Source: Gelidibacter japonicus (lineage in GTDB: Bacteria; Bacteroidota; Bacteroidia; Flavobacteriales; Flavobacteriaceae). From it: a stretch of DNA of 64,000 nucleotides. The position numbers and the translations under genes are program-made. This document shows positions 44,978 to 54,657 of the stretch, in pieces; the first letter of the stretch is position 1; the number at the start of each line of letters is the position of its first letter. The DNA is taken from positions 293,228-357,227 of the forward strand of contig NZ_BJKB01000003.1 in assembly GCF_010725055.1 (NCBI RefSeq). The letters are read 5' to 3'. Below the pieces are notes generated by a model. That model ran no database searches, was not told where the DNA came from, and was given only the letters and a program-made list of their open reading frames with translations.

Positions 44978-45673
44978 ATGTATATGCCAAAGATATTAAA
45001 GATTACCGGGTTGGAAAAGACATATACCAGTGGTAACAAACAATTAACGGTCTTGCACGACATCTTTTTTGAGGTGGAGCAAGGTCAAACCTTTTCTATT
45101 GTTGGTCCTTCCGGAAGTGGAAAGACCACCTTACTCGGTCTGTGCGCGGGCTTGGATCAGCCCAATGCAGGGCGAGTGGAACTCTGTGGACAGGATTTAA
45201 ATGACCTGAATGAAGACCAACGTGCGCAATTGCGCAACAAGGAAGTCGGTTTTATTTTTCAGAATTTTCAATTATTGCCAACACTTACGGCCCTCGAAAA
45301 TGTGAGCGTGCCCTTAGAATTGCAAGGCAATAAAGACGCAGTCAAAAAGAGCAAGGTGTTGTTGGAAAAAGTAGGCCTGGGCGATCGGGTGCACCATTAT
45401 CCCTCACAGCTTTCTGGTGGGGAGCAGCAACGGGTGGCCTTGGCGCGTGCTTTCGCAAATGCGCCATCCATCTTATTTGCCGATGAACCTACGGGAAATT
45501 TAGATGATGACACCGGTGAAAAAGTGATCCAGCTCTTGTTCGATCTCAATAAGGAAAATGGCACTACCTTGGTCATCATTACCCACGATCTGGAATTGGC
45601 CAACCGCACCCAACAAATCTTACGTCTTAAAGGCGGAAAAATAGTAACCAACCAATTGACTCCCGTACTGTGA
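44978..45673 (+). CDS. ybbA: ABC transporter ATP-binding protein, YbbA/LolD-like
   Basis: The 231-residue product has Walker A GPSGSGKTT, Q-loop FIFQNFQLLP, signature LSGGEQQRVALARAF, Walker B ILFADEPTGNLD and the switch histidine in IITHDLE. It belongs to the MacB/LolD group. The ATG at 44978 is used, though an ATG two codons on (MPKILKI) is equally possible. It overlaps the permease gene and diverges from the TesA-like gene by about 20-45 bases, so their promoters must overlap coding DNA. Confidence 0.9.
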   Translation: MYMPKILKITGLEKTYTSGNKQLTVLHDIFFEVEQGQTFSIVGPSGSGKTTLLGLCAGLDQPNAGRVELCGQDLNDLNEDQRAQLRNKEVGFIFQNFQLLPTLTALENVSVPLELQGNKDAVKKSKVLLEKVGLGDRVHHYPSQLSGGEQQRVALARAFANAPSILFADEPTGNLDDDTGEKVIQLLFDLNKENGTTLVIITHDLELANRTQQILRLKGGKIVTNQLTPVL

Positions 45674-48216
45674 ACGACTCTCCATTAAAAACCAACCTAC
45701 AAACCTCTTGGCTTTTTAAAATGGCCTGGCGTGATGCCAAAGCCAGCAAAGTGCGCTTGTTCCTATTTATGGCATCTATTATCCTGGGGATTGCAGCCGT
45801 GGTGTCCATTCAATTGTTCAGCACGAATCTGAAGGACAATATCCAGAGCCAATCCAAAGTCTTAATGGGAGCCGATTTTATTATCGACTCCAGACAGGAA
45901 CCAACAGCACGTGCCCAGGAGATTATCGATTCATTAAAACCAAATGCTTCAGAAGTCAAGTTTGTATCCATGATTGCCTTTCCCAAGAATGGCGGCACCA
46001 AGTTGGTGCAGGTCCGTGGCATGGAAGGCGGATTTCCTTTCTACGGCAAAATAGAAACACAACCTACCTCAGTTGCAGATACTTATCAAGAGTCAGGCGG
46101 AGTTTTGGTTGATGCCACTCTGATGCTTCAATTTGACGTCAAACCCGGTGATTCCATCAAAGTGGGCGAACTCACATTGCCTATCGCAGGGGCCTTAAAA
46201 TCAATTCCAGGAAGCTCGGCGATTTCCTCTTCCGTAGCCCCACCGGTCATCATTCCGTACCGGTTTGTTGAAGCGACCCAACTGTTGCAGTTCGGAAGTA
46301 GGAAAGAATACCAGTATTTCTACAAAACTTCAGATACTTTAGATTTAGTACAACTCAAAGACCAATTAGAACCAAAGCTCGAACAGGAGAACGCCGACTT
46401 AAGCACCCATATTAGCAGCACCAAACGCTTGGGCAGACGGTATGACAATGTGGGGAAGTTCTTGAACTTGGCGGCGTTTATCGCCTTATTGTTGGGCTGT
46501 ATCGGGATTGCGAGTTCCGTGCATATCTATATCAAAGAAAAACTCAGAGCCATTGCGGTCCTTAAATGTATGGGTGCATCAAGACTCCAAAGCTTTTTGA
46601 TCTTCCTTATTCAAATTGCAGGCATCGGGATTGTTGGCGGCCTTATCGGATCAGTGATTGGCGTCGGGCTACAAGGCCTATTTCCGTACCTTTTAAAAGA
46701 CTTTTTACCCTTTGCGTTAGATATAAGCATTTCGGCACAACCCATCTTTATTGGGGTGTTTTTAGGCCTGTTCATGTCGGTCTTATTTGCGCTCTTGCCA
46801 CTGTTGCGCACCTGGTACGTATTGCCATTGGAAGTGTTGCGCGTAGACGAAGAAGCCGTTCAGGAGCCTCTAAAAGTACGGATTATCGTATTTACGGCCA
46901 TTATGGTGTTTCTGTTTTTATTCTCCCTCTGGCTCATCCAAAATTGGCTCTATGCCTTGGCGTTTGTGGGCGCAACGCTCATTACCCTTGCTATTTTGGC
47001 GGGAATTGCGGCACTTTTCATCAAAACCATCAAACGATTCTTCCCAAAGCGTTGGGGATTTACGGCACGCCAAAGCTTGCTCAACCTGTTCCGACCAAAC
47101 AACCAAACCGTTGTCTTGGTGGTGGCCATTGGCTTGGGGACCTTTTTGATCAGCACACTCTATTTTACCAAAGACATTTTACTGTCGAAAACAGAAGTAG
47201 GGCAGACCTCGGAAAACGCCAATATCATCATCCTCGATGTGCAAAGTGAGCAGCGTGATGCCGTAGCACAAAGCATTATCACTAAAGACTTGCCCGTGGT
47301 CAATAACATTCCGATGGTAACCATGCGAATGCACAGCATCAAGGGCCGATTGGTGAATGACATCCGTCAGGACACCACCAACCACACCCGGTCATGGATC
47401 TTGAACCACGAATTTAGGACCACTTATCGGGATACGCTGACCGCTTCTGAAGAATTGCTGGAAGGCACATGGATACCCCGATTGCAACCGGGCGAACCGG
47501 TGGTCATCTCTATTTCGGATAACCTCTCGGAAGATGCGAAGGTCACCGTGGGGGATACGATTGTATTTAACGTACAGGGCGTGCTCATGGAAACCACCGT
47601 GGGCAGTATCAGAAAAGTAGATTGGGCACAAATGCAGCTTAACTTTACCATCGTCTTTCCGGTAGGCGTGCTCGAAGATGCGCCACAGTTCAACGTATTG
47701 ACCACCACCGTGAAGGATGAGTCGAGTTCCGCCGCATTACAGCGCGACTTGGTGTCTAAGTTCCCCAACCTGTCCATCATCGATTTGCGACAAGTATTCA
47801 CGCTGGTGGAAGACATCTTGGACAAAGTTTCTTGGGTCATCAACTTTATGGCGTTTTTCAGCATCCTTACCGGCATCATTGTCTTGATTGGCTCCGTAAG
47901 GACCAGTAAATATCAGCGGATCAAGGAAAGCGTACTGCTTCGTACCCTCGGTGCCAAAAACTCACAAATCTTACAAATCTCAGCTTTTGAATATGTATTT
48001 TTAGGATTGTTGGGAAGTCTGGTGGGGATCCTCTTGGCCTTGGTGAGCAGTCTGTGCTTGGCTTTCTTTGTGTTTAAAGAACCTTTTGCGCCATCGCTGA
48101 TTCCTTTTGTGGTATTCCTTCCGGGGATAACACTTTTAGTTTTAGCGATTGGGTTGAGCAATATCCGTACGGTACTAAAAAGTTCGCCTTTAGAGGTGTT
48201 ACGGAGAGAAGTTTAA
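45670..48216 (+). CDS. ybbP: FtsX/MacB-type ABC permease, YbbP-like
   Basis: This 848-residue permease starts at a GTG that overlaps the stop of the ATPase gene. It has an N-terminal helix with a periplasmic MacB-like domain (about 40-240), a first FtsX membrane domain with KLRAIAVLKCMGASR, a second set of helices (about 400-500), a second periplasmic domain and a final FtsX domain with RIKESVLLRTLGAKN. Ten helices and the duplicated layout match YbbP. With YbbA and TesA it is thought to handle hydrophobic compounds such as lysolipids or fatty-acid derivatives. The function in this organism is inferred from synteny. Confidence 0.9.
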   Translation: MNDSPLKTNLQTSWLFKMAWRDAKASKVRLFLFMASIILGIAAVVSIQLFSTNLKDNIQSQSKVLMGADFIIDSRQEPTARAQEIIDSLKPNASEVKFVSMIAFPKNGGTKLVQVRGMEGGFPFYGKIETQPTSVADTYQESGGVLVDATLMLQFDVKPGDSIKVGELTLPIAGALKSIPGSSAISSSVAPPVIIPYRFVEATQLLQFGSRKEYQYFYKTSDTLDLVQLKDQLEPKLEQENADLSTHISSTKRLGRRYDNVGKFLNLAAFIALLLGCIGIASSVHIYIKEKLRAIAVLKCMGASRLQSFLIFLIQIAGIGIVGGLIGSVIGVGLQGLFPYLLKDFLPFALDISISAQPIFIGVFLGLFMSVLFALLPLLRTWYVLPLEVLRVDEEAVQEPLKVRIIVFTAIMVFLFLFSLWLIQNWLYALAFVGATLITLAILAGIAALFIKTIKRFFPKRWGFTARQSLLNLFRPNNQTVVLVVAIGLGTFLISTLYFTKDILLSKTEVGQTSENANIIILDVQSEQRDAVAQSIITKDLPVVNNIPMVTMRMHSIKGRLVNDIRQDTTNHTRSWILNHEFRTTYRDTLTASEELLEGTWIPRLQPGEPVVISISDNLSEDAKVTVGDTIVFNVQGVLMETTVGSIRKVDWAQMQLNFTIVFPVGVLEDAPQFNVLTTTVKDESSSAALQRDLVSKFPNLSIIDLRQVFTLVEDILDKVSWVINFMAFFSILTGIIVLIGSVRTSKYQRIKESVLLRTLGAKNSQILQISAFEYVFLGLLGSLVGILLALVSSLCLAFFVFKEPFAPSLIPFVVFLPGITLLVLAIGLSNIRTVLKSSPLEVLRREV

Positions 48217-48424
48217 CCGCCTATCCTTACTGGAAAATGAACAGACTTTATGAAGCTATGATTGATGGGAATGGAATGCTATGCTTAAAATGATTGTTTT
48301 CTATTTTGTTGGTTGGATGTGGTGCCGGTGGAACTCTATATCATGTCTTCACTTTATTTTCCACAGAGATGAAGCTCCTCTGGAACTGAAAATAATCCCG
48401 ATGATGTGTTTAACAATAGGTCGC

Positions 48425-48452
48425 ACAAACAAACAAACAAACAAACAAACAA
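48425..48452 (+). repeat. Tetranucleotide repeat (ACAA)7
   Basis: Seven perfect ACAA units lie in the 383-base gap between the permease gene and the small membrane protein. A 77-codon frame covers it but is not credible. Apart from this tract, and a short GGTTGGATGTGGTGCCGG stretch reminiscent of a degraded lipobox, the gap is empty. Confidence 0.85.
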
Positions 48453-48599
48453 GCCCCATTGGAGCGATATCAAATGACATTCTAATAGGCCACCGATTGA
48501 AAGACTTGCCTTAAACAGAATTCAGTTTTTAGACTCTATAATTGAAGGCGCTTCGCTATTAATTTCGTAAATTAGTAGTTAATCAATTATTATAAACAA

Positions 48600-48785
48600 A
48601 TGCTAAACATACTCTATTCATTACTGATCCAAATACCATCAAGCACTCCAAATCCTGGTGACACCAGTCCCATCGATTTCTCCAGCCCATTTGAGGTCAT
48701 TGTCTATATTGTTGCGCCAATTCTTTTGATTATTTTTTATTTTACGTATAGAAAGAAGCAGAGGAAAGATAAGGATCAGGAATGA
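48600..48785 (+). CDS. Small single-helix membrane protein
   Basis: The 61-residue product has a polar Pro/Ser-rich N-terminal part (STPNPGDTSPIDFSS), one membrane helix (EVIVYIVAPILLIIFYFTY) and a basic tail (RKKQRKDKDQE), so the tail should face the cytosol. The pattern SPIDFSSPFE followed by a helix is, as I recall, found in small unannotated proteins of Flavobacteriaceae. The function is unknown. An AT-rich leader with no consensus promoter precedes it. Confidence 0.6.
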   Translation: MLNILYSLLIQIPSSTPNPGDTSPIDFSSPFEVIVYIVAPILLIIFYFTYRKKQRKDKDQE

Positions 48786-48979
48786 TATTTTCAGATTTAC
48801 CCATTCATATTCATTCTAAATACTTGTCCTTAGATCGTCCCAAGAGCTAATGCAAAGTATGGTGAAATGGGAACTCCGTTAATTTAATTCTCACTGAAAG
48901 TCAATCTGTGCTTCCTAAAACATTTCAATTGCTACAATCTTAAGCAAGGACTTGCTACATATATGAGTAGTTTTGTTTC

Positions 48980-49255
48980 ATGAACTTTACAGAATACTAC
49001 TCCCGGATTTTAGAGATCAATGGGCAACATCCCAATCTCAGTTTTGAACAACACAAGAAAATGTTCAACATCATTGCTTTGGAAATGCGCATGGACGAAT
49101 TGAACCGCATTGAATATGCACTCAAAGACCCCGACCTCCAACGGAAGATTTATCGGCGCAGCCAATCGGTGCAATCGCAGTTGGCAAAACTCACCGACTT
49201 ATCGCACGCTGCCCAAATTTTGGAACAGATGATTGAGGCGTCGCAAAGGGAGTGA
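48980..49255 (+). CDS. Small helical hypothetical protein
   Basis: The 91-residue product is entirely helical and charged (FEQHKKMFNIIALEMRMDEL, LERQ-type heptads, LAKLTDLSHAAQILEQMI). A coiled-coil or helical-bundle fold is likely. TAGTTTTG, a TAnnTTTG match, lies only 4 bases before the ATG at 48980, so the message may be nearly leaderless or start further inside. No family is recognised. Confidence 0.6.
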   Translation: MNFTEYYSRILEINGQHPNLSFEQHKKMFNIIALEMRMDELNRIEYALKDPDLQRKIYRRSQSVQSQLAKLTDLSHAAQILEQMIEASQRE

Positions 49256-49324
49256 TATATTCGATTAGATCAAAAAAAAGCCATCGACAAACCACTAATA
49301 AAGACGGTCCCACAAACAGAGCAC

Positions 49325-49360
49325 TCTTAATACTTAATACTCAGTACTTAATACTATTTC
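49325..49360. repeat. AT-rich repeat touching the 3' end of thiE
   Basis: CTTAATACTCAGTACTTAATAC repeats the sequence found at 12673-12699, where it likewise touches the end of a minus-strand gene. Confidence 0.4.
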
Positions 49361-50005
49361 CTATTCAAACGTATGCCGTTTCTCCGCCGTGGAAGACGCA
49401 TTCAGCAGTTCATGAAACAGTTTGATATTATTAAAATAGCGCGTGATCGCTTCAGATACCGCAAGACCAGAAATACCCGTTGCCAATAAGTCCTTAACAT
49501 CTGCTGTAGTGATGCCACCAACCGCAAGCACTGGGGTTTCGGTTTTTAAGACGTCCATAATGGCCGTATAGCCGTTAAGACCCAAAATTGTGGGAATGTT
49601 CGCTTTGGTGTTTGTAAATCGGAAGGGTCCCAAACTGATATAATCAACGTCCTTACTGATTAAATTTTCACAATCCTGCAAGTTATGTGCCGAGCCGCCA
49701 ATCATTTGCCAAGTGTACAAATGCGTTCTGGCAACGGTAGGGCAGACGTCGGTACTTCCTAAATGCACCCCATCGGCTTTCACGGTTTTGGCTATTTTGT
49801 GGTCGTCGTTGATGATCAATCGGGTCTGGAAATGCGAGGTAATTTCCCGAGCCTCCTGAGCCCATTTCAAATGTTTCTTTTCTGAAATATTCTTTAATCG
49901 CAATTGTACCAATTCTGCACCAGAAGAACAGGCTTTTTGGATGTTTTCCAAATGTTCTTTTGGAGTGTTGCCTTGAGAGATATAATGTAATTTGGGAATG
50001 ATCAT
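49361..50005 (-). CDS. thiE: Thiamine phosphate synthase
   Basis: The 214-residue product shows the ThiE TIM-barrel motifs: AELVQLRLKN near the start, LIINDDHKIAK, DGVHLGSTD, YISLGPFRFTNTK and a phosphate-binding AVGGITTADV end. The enzyme joins the pyrimidine and thiazole halves to thiamine phosphate. The usual GP(xxxT)KxTK loop is slightly changed. No other thiamine gene lies nearby and no TPP riboswitch is visible upstream, so it may be a stand-alone or second copy, possibly for salvage. Confidence 0.88.
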   Translation of the reverse strand: MIIPKLHYISQGNTPKEHLENIQKACSSGAELVQLRLKNISEKKHLKWAQEAREITSHFQTRLIINDDHKIAKTVKADGVHLGSTDVCPTVARTHLYTWQMIGGSAHNLQDCENLISKDVDYISLGPFRFTNTKANIPTILGLNGYTAIMDVLKTETPVLAVGGITTADVKDLLATGISGLAVSEAITRYFNNIKLFHELLNASSTAEKRHTFE

Positions 50006-50197
50006 TTTTCAAATATTTTTGATTGTGTATTTATTTATGGCAATATTAATGTTTTACATGGATAAACCCTGTCGTATGTTGGTTATAAAATATAAATTTT
50101 GACAAACCTATAATTCAATAACCTAAAAAGGAAGCGTATGAAAGTTCGTTAATTATTCTTATAATTATTGATATATTTACTTTCCCAAATCATTAGT

Positions 50198-53086
50198 ATG
50201 CCAAAAATAGTTATTCGGTTTTTTTTCTATTTAATACCTTGTTTTTTATATGCCCAATGTCCGGTTGGAGATGTTCATTTGAATAATCAAAATGATGTTA
50301 ATGATTATATATCGAATTTTGGAACTTGTGAAGTAATTAATGGAACATTATCTATTAGAGGAGATACAGCAATTGATATCTCTGGAATCACAGCAATAAA
50401 GCGAATAGAAGGTTCTTTAATTATTGATTCCAAAATGATGAGTATTGCAAATTTCAGCAATTTAGAATTTGTTGGTGGTGATTTTGAAATTGACCATAAT
50501 GATGTTTTGGAGACTATTGAAGGCATCAATAAATTACATACTGTTAACGGTAATTTTTTAATTACACGAAATTATACGAGTTTAAAAACCATTACAGGAT
50601 TTAATAGTTTAGAAATAATTGGAGGTAATTTTCAAATATCTGAGAATCATTTTCTCGAAATGATAGCTGCCTTTGATAACCTGATAACTGTGGGTGGTAG
50701 GTTTCTGATAAGAAGTGCTGATAAATTGCAAAGATTAAATGGGTTTAATGCACTAACAAAAATTGGCACCGGCTATAAAGCTTCATCTATTAAAGGAACT
50801 CTCAGTATTGTGGATAATCATACTCTTATTGAAATAAATGGGTTCAACTCGTTGACTGAAATAGGATTAGAGATGGAGGTTACGGATAATAGAAGTTTAC
50901 TTCGTGTGAAGGGATTTACCAATCTTGAAAAAGTACGATCACTAACTTTCATGACAAATTCATTATTGGTTGAAATCCCATTATTTAACAACCTGACGAC
51001 CATCGATGGGGCTTTAAGTATTAATGACTCGGCATTGGTTGACATTAACGGATTTAATACTGTTCAATCGCTTGGTTGGTATCTAAATATTAACCGAAAT
51101 TCTGAGCTTGTCAAAATAACAGGTTTTACAAATCTCAATAAAATAAATGGCCAATTTATTATCGCAAATAATCCTGAATTAAAGAGCCTAATCGGGTTCA
51201 AGAGCTTGGCTGAAACTTCAACAATTAACATTGCGTACAATGCATCTATCGAAGATTTAAAAGGTTTAGAGAATCTATTTACCGTGGGTATCATTGGTGG
51301 CGGCAATGGTGTTTCAATATGGGGAAATGATTCTTTGTCAGACTGTACTGCAATTTGCAATTTACTGTCCAACGGCACGGTATCTGGTGCTATCTATATC
51401 GCTCATAACCCTTCAGGATGTAGTAGTGAACAAGAGGTCAGGGCAGAGTGTTCTCCAGCCGGAGGAGACGGACGTTTAGCCATTTGTATGACTAGTAGTC
51501 CTGTTGATTTATTCGATAGTTTAACTGGAGCGCCAGATTTAGGAGGCGTATGGACACCCGTTTTATCGAGCGGTAATGGACTCTTCAATCCATTAGTAGA
51601 CCACGCTGGCGTTTATACATACACCATCGCCACAGGGATTGGTACTTCAGAATCTTCGGAGGTTACGGTTACAATTGATAATGTGCCAAATGCAGGAGGA
51701 GACGAAAATTTAACTGTTTGTTCGAACATGACTTCGGTTGATTTGTTTGAGAGTTTATTGGGCACACCAGATAAAGGTGGCGTCTGGACACCAAATTTGA
51801 CGGACGGGAATGGACTATTCAATCCCGCTTTTGACGCTGCAGGTACTTATACTTATACAGTTGCCAATTCATGTGGTACAGCTACCTCAAAAATAACTAT
51901 TGCAGTTGATGTATTTCCAAATGCTGGAGAAAACGGTAGTCTGGATATTTGTTTCGCTGACAACTCTGTGGACTTGTTTGATAGTCTGATGGGCACTCCA
52001 GATCCTGGAGGCATTTGGACACCCCAATTAGCAAGTGGAACAGGTGTATTTGATCCATCGAAGGACACGGCAGGGATTTACTCTTATACTTTGTCGGGCG
52101 GAGTTTGTGGATCGGTCACTTCTGAAGTTTCAGTGACCATAAATACGCTGCCAAGTGCTGGACAAAATGGACGACTTGACCTTTGTAGGGATAGCAGTTC
52201 TGTGAATTTGTTTGATAGTTTAGGTGGTTCCCCTGACATAGGAGGCATTTGGTCGCCAACGCTTTCAAGTGGTACAGGTATATTTAATTCTTCAGTGGAT
52301 GCTTCGGGAGTTTACGTCTACACGGTCACCAATGGCGTTTGTGGTACATCTACAGCTGAAGTTAATGTTATGGTTGATACACTACCCAATGCGGGAGAAG
52401 ATGGGAGTTTAGAGATTTGTAGGAATAGTAATTCCGTAGATTTATTCGCTATTTTGTCTGGAACACCCGATACAGGTGGCATGTGGAGTCCTTCATTATC
52501 AAGTGGAACAGGAGTTTTTAATCCTGAAATAGATACTGGAGGCGTGTACACTTACGCTGTGGCTAATGGTTGTGGCGTGGTATTATCAGAAGTTGTGGTT
52601 GATGTCATTAATTTCACTCCCATAAGTAATTATGACATTAAGATTACAGAATTTAGCGGGAATAATTCGCTGGAAGTTATTGTGAATTCTAACGCAGACT
52701 ATCAATATTCATTGGACGGTTTACAATACCAAAACAGCCCTATTTTTGATCATTTAAGTGGTGGGGATTACACCATATATGTTCGAGAAGTTAATGGTTG
52801 CGGAATTTTAGAAGAATCTGTAGCCATTTTGGATTTCCCGAAATTCTTCACGCCCAACAATGATGGTTTCCATGATGTTTGGACATTAAAGGGAAGCACC
52901 ACTAGAGTTTATGATCTTTATATCTATGATCGGTATGGTAAACTTTTAAAGCAGATAAGAACTTCAGGAAAAGCTGGGTGGGATGGCACTTATAGAGGTA
53001 AAAATTTACCATCAGATGATTATTGGTTTAAGGTTGTGTTTGAGGATGGATTTGTTAAGACCGGTCATTTTACTTTAAAAAGATAA
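50198..53086 (+). CDS. Large secreted repeat protein with type B T9SS sorting domain
   Basis: From the ATG at 50198 (chosen because FFFYLIPCFLYAQ completes a signal peptide; the frame is open from 50168) the product has 962 residues. Residues about 25-420 are receptor-L/leucine-rich-like solenoid repeats (units like GFNSLTEIG, NLTTIDGALSI). Then come five repeats of 75-80 residues with SVDLFDSL, GGxWTP, SGTGxFN and YTYTV. The last 85 residues (FFTPNNDGFHDVW, IYDRYGKLL, GWDGTYRGKNLPS) form the gliding-motility type B C-terminal sorting domain. The type IX system would secrete it and attach it to the surface. An adhesin or matrix role is inferred. Confidence 0.88.
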   Translation: MPKIVIRFFFYLIPCFLYAQCPVGDVHLNNQNDVNDYISNFGTCEVINGTLSIRGDTAIDISGITAIKRIEGSLIIDSKMMSIANFSNLEFVGGDFEIDHNDVLETIEGINKLHTVNGNFLITRNYTSLKTITGFNSLEIIGGNFQISENHFLEMIAAFDNLITVGGRFLIRSADKLQRLNGFNALTKIGTGYKASSIKGTLSIVDNHTLIEINGFNSLTEIGLEMEVTDNRSLLRVKGFTNLEKVRSLTFMTNSLLVEIPLFNNLTTIDGALSINDSALVDINGFNTVQSLGWYLNINRNSELVKITGFTNLNKINGQFIIANNPELKSLIGFKSLAETSTINIAYNASIEDLKGLENLFTVGIIGGGNGVSIWGNDSLSDCTAICNLLSNGTVSGAIYIAHNPSGCSSEQEVRAECSPAGGDGRLAICMTSSPVDLFDSLTGAPDLGGVWTPVLSSGNGLFNPLVDHAGVYTYTIATGIGTSESSEVTVTIDNVPNAGGDENLTVCSNMTSVDLFESLLGTPDKGGVWTPNLTDGNGLFNPAFDAAGTYTYTVANSCGTATSKITIAVDVFPNAGENGSLDICFADNSVDLFDSLMGTPDPGGIWTPQLASGTGVFDPSKDTAGIYSYTLSGGVCGSVTSEVSVTINTLPSAGQNGRLDLCRDSSSVNLFDSLGGSPDIGGIWSPTLSSGTGIFNSSVDASGVYVYTVTNGVCGTSTAEVNVMVDTLPNAGEDGSLEICRNSNSVDLFAILSGTPDTGGMWSPSLSSGTGVFNPEIDTGGVYTYAVANGCGVVLSEVVVDVINFTPISNYDIKITEFSGNNSLEVIVNSNADYQYSLDGLQYQNSPIFDHLSGGDYTIYVREVNGCGILEESVAILDFPKFFTPNNDGFHDVWTLKGSTTRVYDLYIYDRYGKLLKQIRTSGKAGWDGTYRGKNLPSDDYWFKVVFEDGFVKTGHFTLKR
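51458..52622 (+). repeat. Five in-frame ~230-bp repeats inside the secreted protein gene
   Basis: Each unit starts with AG(G/E/Q)(D/N)G, contains (V/I)DLF, TPDxGGxW and YTYT, and ends in a short VDxxPN linker. DNA similarity between units is lower than protein similarity, so they are old duplications. Confidence 0.8.
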
Positions 53087-53295
53087 TCTTCTTTTTCTTG
53101 ATTATTATTCATGAATGCCCGAAGTTTTAAAGTTCCCGTCATTGTTCGGATAGAAATTTAAATAGTGAGTAATCTGCAGAGTGATTCATACAGTATTTTT
53201 TTATATATTTACATAATCACTTAGTAATCAGTGATTAATTCTCCCCCTTTTCGAAACGTAGAATAACATCTTTGTGTTTAACCGATTGTTAGTTT

Positions 53296-53311
53296 GGCAT
53301 AAATTTATGCC
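53296..53311. promoter_or_regulatory. Perfect 16-bp palindrome
   Basis: GGCATAAATTTATGCC reads the same on both strands and lies 46 bases before the ATG at 53357. An operator function is possible, but no cognate regulator is nearby. The rest of 53087-53356 has no recognisable signal. Confidence 0.45.
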
Positions 53312-53356
53312 CAATTTCCTATTAGACCTTGAATAGACCAGCTAAAATCACATATT

Positions 53357-54004
53357 ATGAAAGTTTTCAAAGAGTATTGGTGGTTGTTTCTAATTTTTTT
53401 GGCAACTACTTTAGTGTTCATTTTAGGCTATAAGGGTGTGATGCCAGATTTAGAATGGACTGATAAGCCATTGGATATATTAGGCGGATTATTTGCCAAA
53501 CTCCTCATTGTTGGCGCTTTACTTGACCAGTTTATTGCACTTTTTTTTCCACAAGAACCTTCATCGGTAGAACAACGAAAAGCAGCGGTAATAAAATTGG
53601 CTCATATTAAGGAAAAACAAGAAGTGGTAAATAAGCAGCTATTTGACGCAAAGCTTAATTTTGATAAAGAACCCCGTCCATTGTATGATCTTAATACATT
53701 GAATTCTAATTTATCTTCATAAATCACATCCAAAGAGGTTGTGGCAAATGAAATTGAGAGGATTGATTCTGGACGGTCAAAGCGCGTAAGGATGATTGCA
53801 TTTGGCTTCGGTCTCATTTTGGCCATCACAGGAATAACCACACTTACTGATTTTATAATCATGCCTAATGACTCAAACATGTTATTAAACCATAAGATTT
53901 TATCCTATTATGATATTATTTTTACGGCAGCCATCCTGTCTGGGGGTACCTCTGGTATTCATCAACTCTCTAATGTAGTAAAGGACTCTTGGATGAAAAG
54001 TTAA
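53357..54004 (+). pseudogene. Membrane protein split by an in-frame TAA
   Basis: The frame from the ATG at 53357 encodes two N-terminal hydrophobic segments (WWLFLIFLATTLVFILGY, LLIVGALLDQFIALFF) and a helical part, and stops at TAA 53720-53722. The same frame continues at once (ITSKEVVANEIERID) through two more membrane segments (MIAFGFGLILAITGITTL, YYDIIFTAAILSGGTSG) to the TAA at 54002-54004. One base change would restore a 215-residue protein with four helices. The second half has only a GTG at 53741 as possible start. Function unknown. The 54005-54304 gap is empty. Confidence 0.7.
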
Positions 54005-54304
54005 GCATTCTCCAAGAAGGTTTAAACGAACATAGTGAGCGGTTTATGAGCCCTATTTAATTATTTTTATTTATCTTTAAGAATCAGTTACCTGCATTGA
54101 GGTAATAAGAACTCCCCTTAAGAGTCTGTAATAGTACAGCTTTGTACCCAAGGCATGATGCCTTTTGTTGACCACATTTTTGAAATAGATTGATTGCATT
54201 TTTCCCCACTCGAATTAAGACCCTCGCACGGTCTATAATTCTGAAAATCGAGAACCTCGGGTTATTAAAACCCACTGGTGGAAATAAATTTTAATACATG
54301 CACT

Positions 54305-54646
54305 ATGAAACCTATCACATATTGCCTTTTGCTCCTGAGTATTTGCTTTCTAACTTCCTGTTATTCCGTTAGATTACGGAATGTCAATGGCACACCACAA
54401 CCCGATCCATTTTCAGACAGAGACGACTATTATCGTGGAATGGCGGTTGTAGAATTGGACACTACGATTGGCATAAAGCTGACATCCAAGGACTTTACTT
54501 ACCTCATTAAGGAAAGGGAAGTCTGTGAATCAGGTAAAATAAACATCATAGAGTATCGCAATACATTTGGAGGACTTTTACTTAATGCCATCACTTTTGG
54601 TAGAAAGCGTAGAGTGAAAATCAAATATGTCTGTGAAAAACCCTAA
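54305..54646 (+). CDS. Small lipoprotein
   Basis: From the ATG at 54305 the product has 113 residues with a lipoprotein signal (lipobox LTSC, Cys19). The frame is open from 54278, but only the inner ATG gives a proper signal. The mature part is beta-rich and ends with a basic RKRRVKIKYVC stretch. No family is recognised. It precedes the broken FAD-oxidase gene by 11 bases and may have formed an operon with it. Confidence 0.6.
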   Translation: MKPITYCLLLLSICFLTSCYSVRLRNVNGTPQPDPFSDRDDYYRGMAVVELDTTIGIKLTSKDFTYLIKEREVCESGKINIIEYRNTFGGLLLNAITFGRKRRVKIKYVCEKP

Positions 54647-54657
54647 ACTAGAGGATC

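Noticed and set aside
46566..47249. A 227-codon frame inside the YbbP-like permease gene.
   Set aside because: It is a shifted frame of a well-supported gene, with Cys-, His- and Arg-rich composition and no homology signal.
48281..48514. A 77-codon frame containing the ACAA tract.
   Set aside because: Its product is Trp- and Cys-rich without any signal or domain; the tract simply has no stop in that frame.
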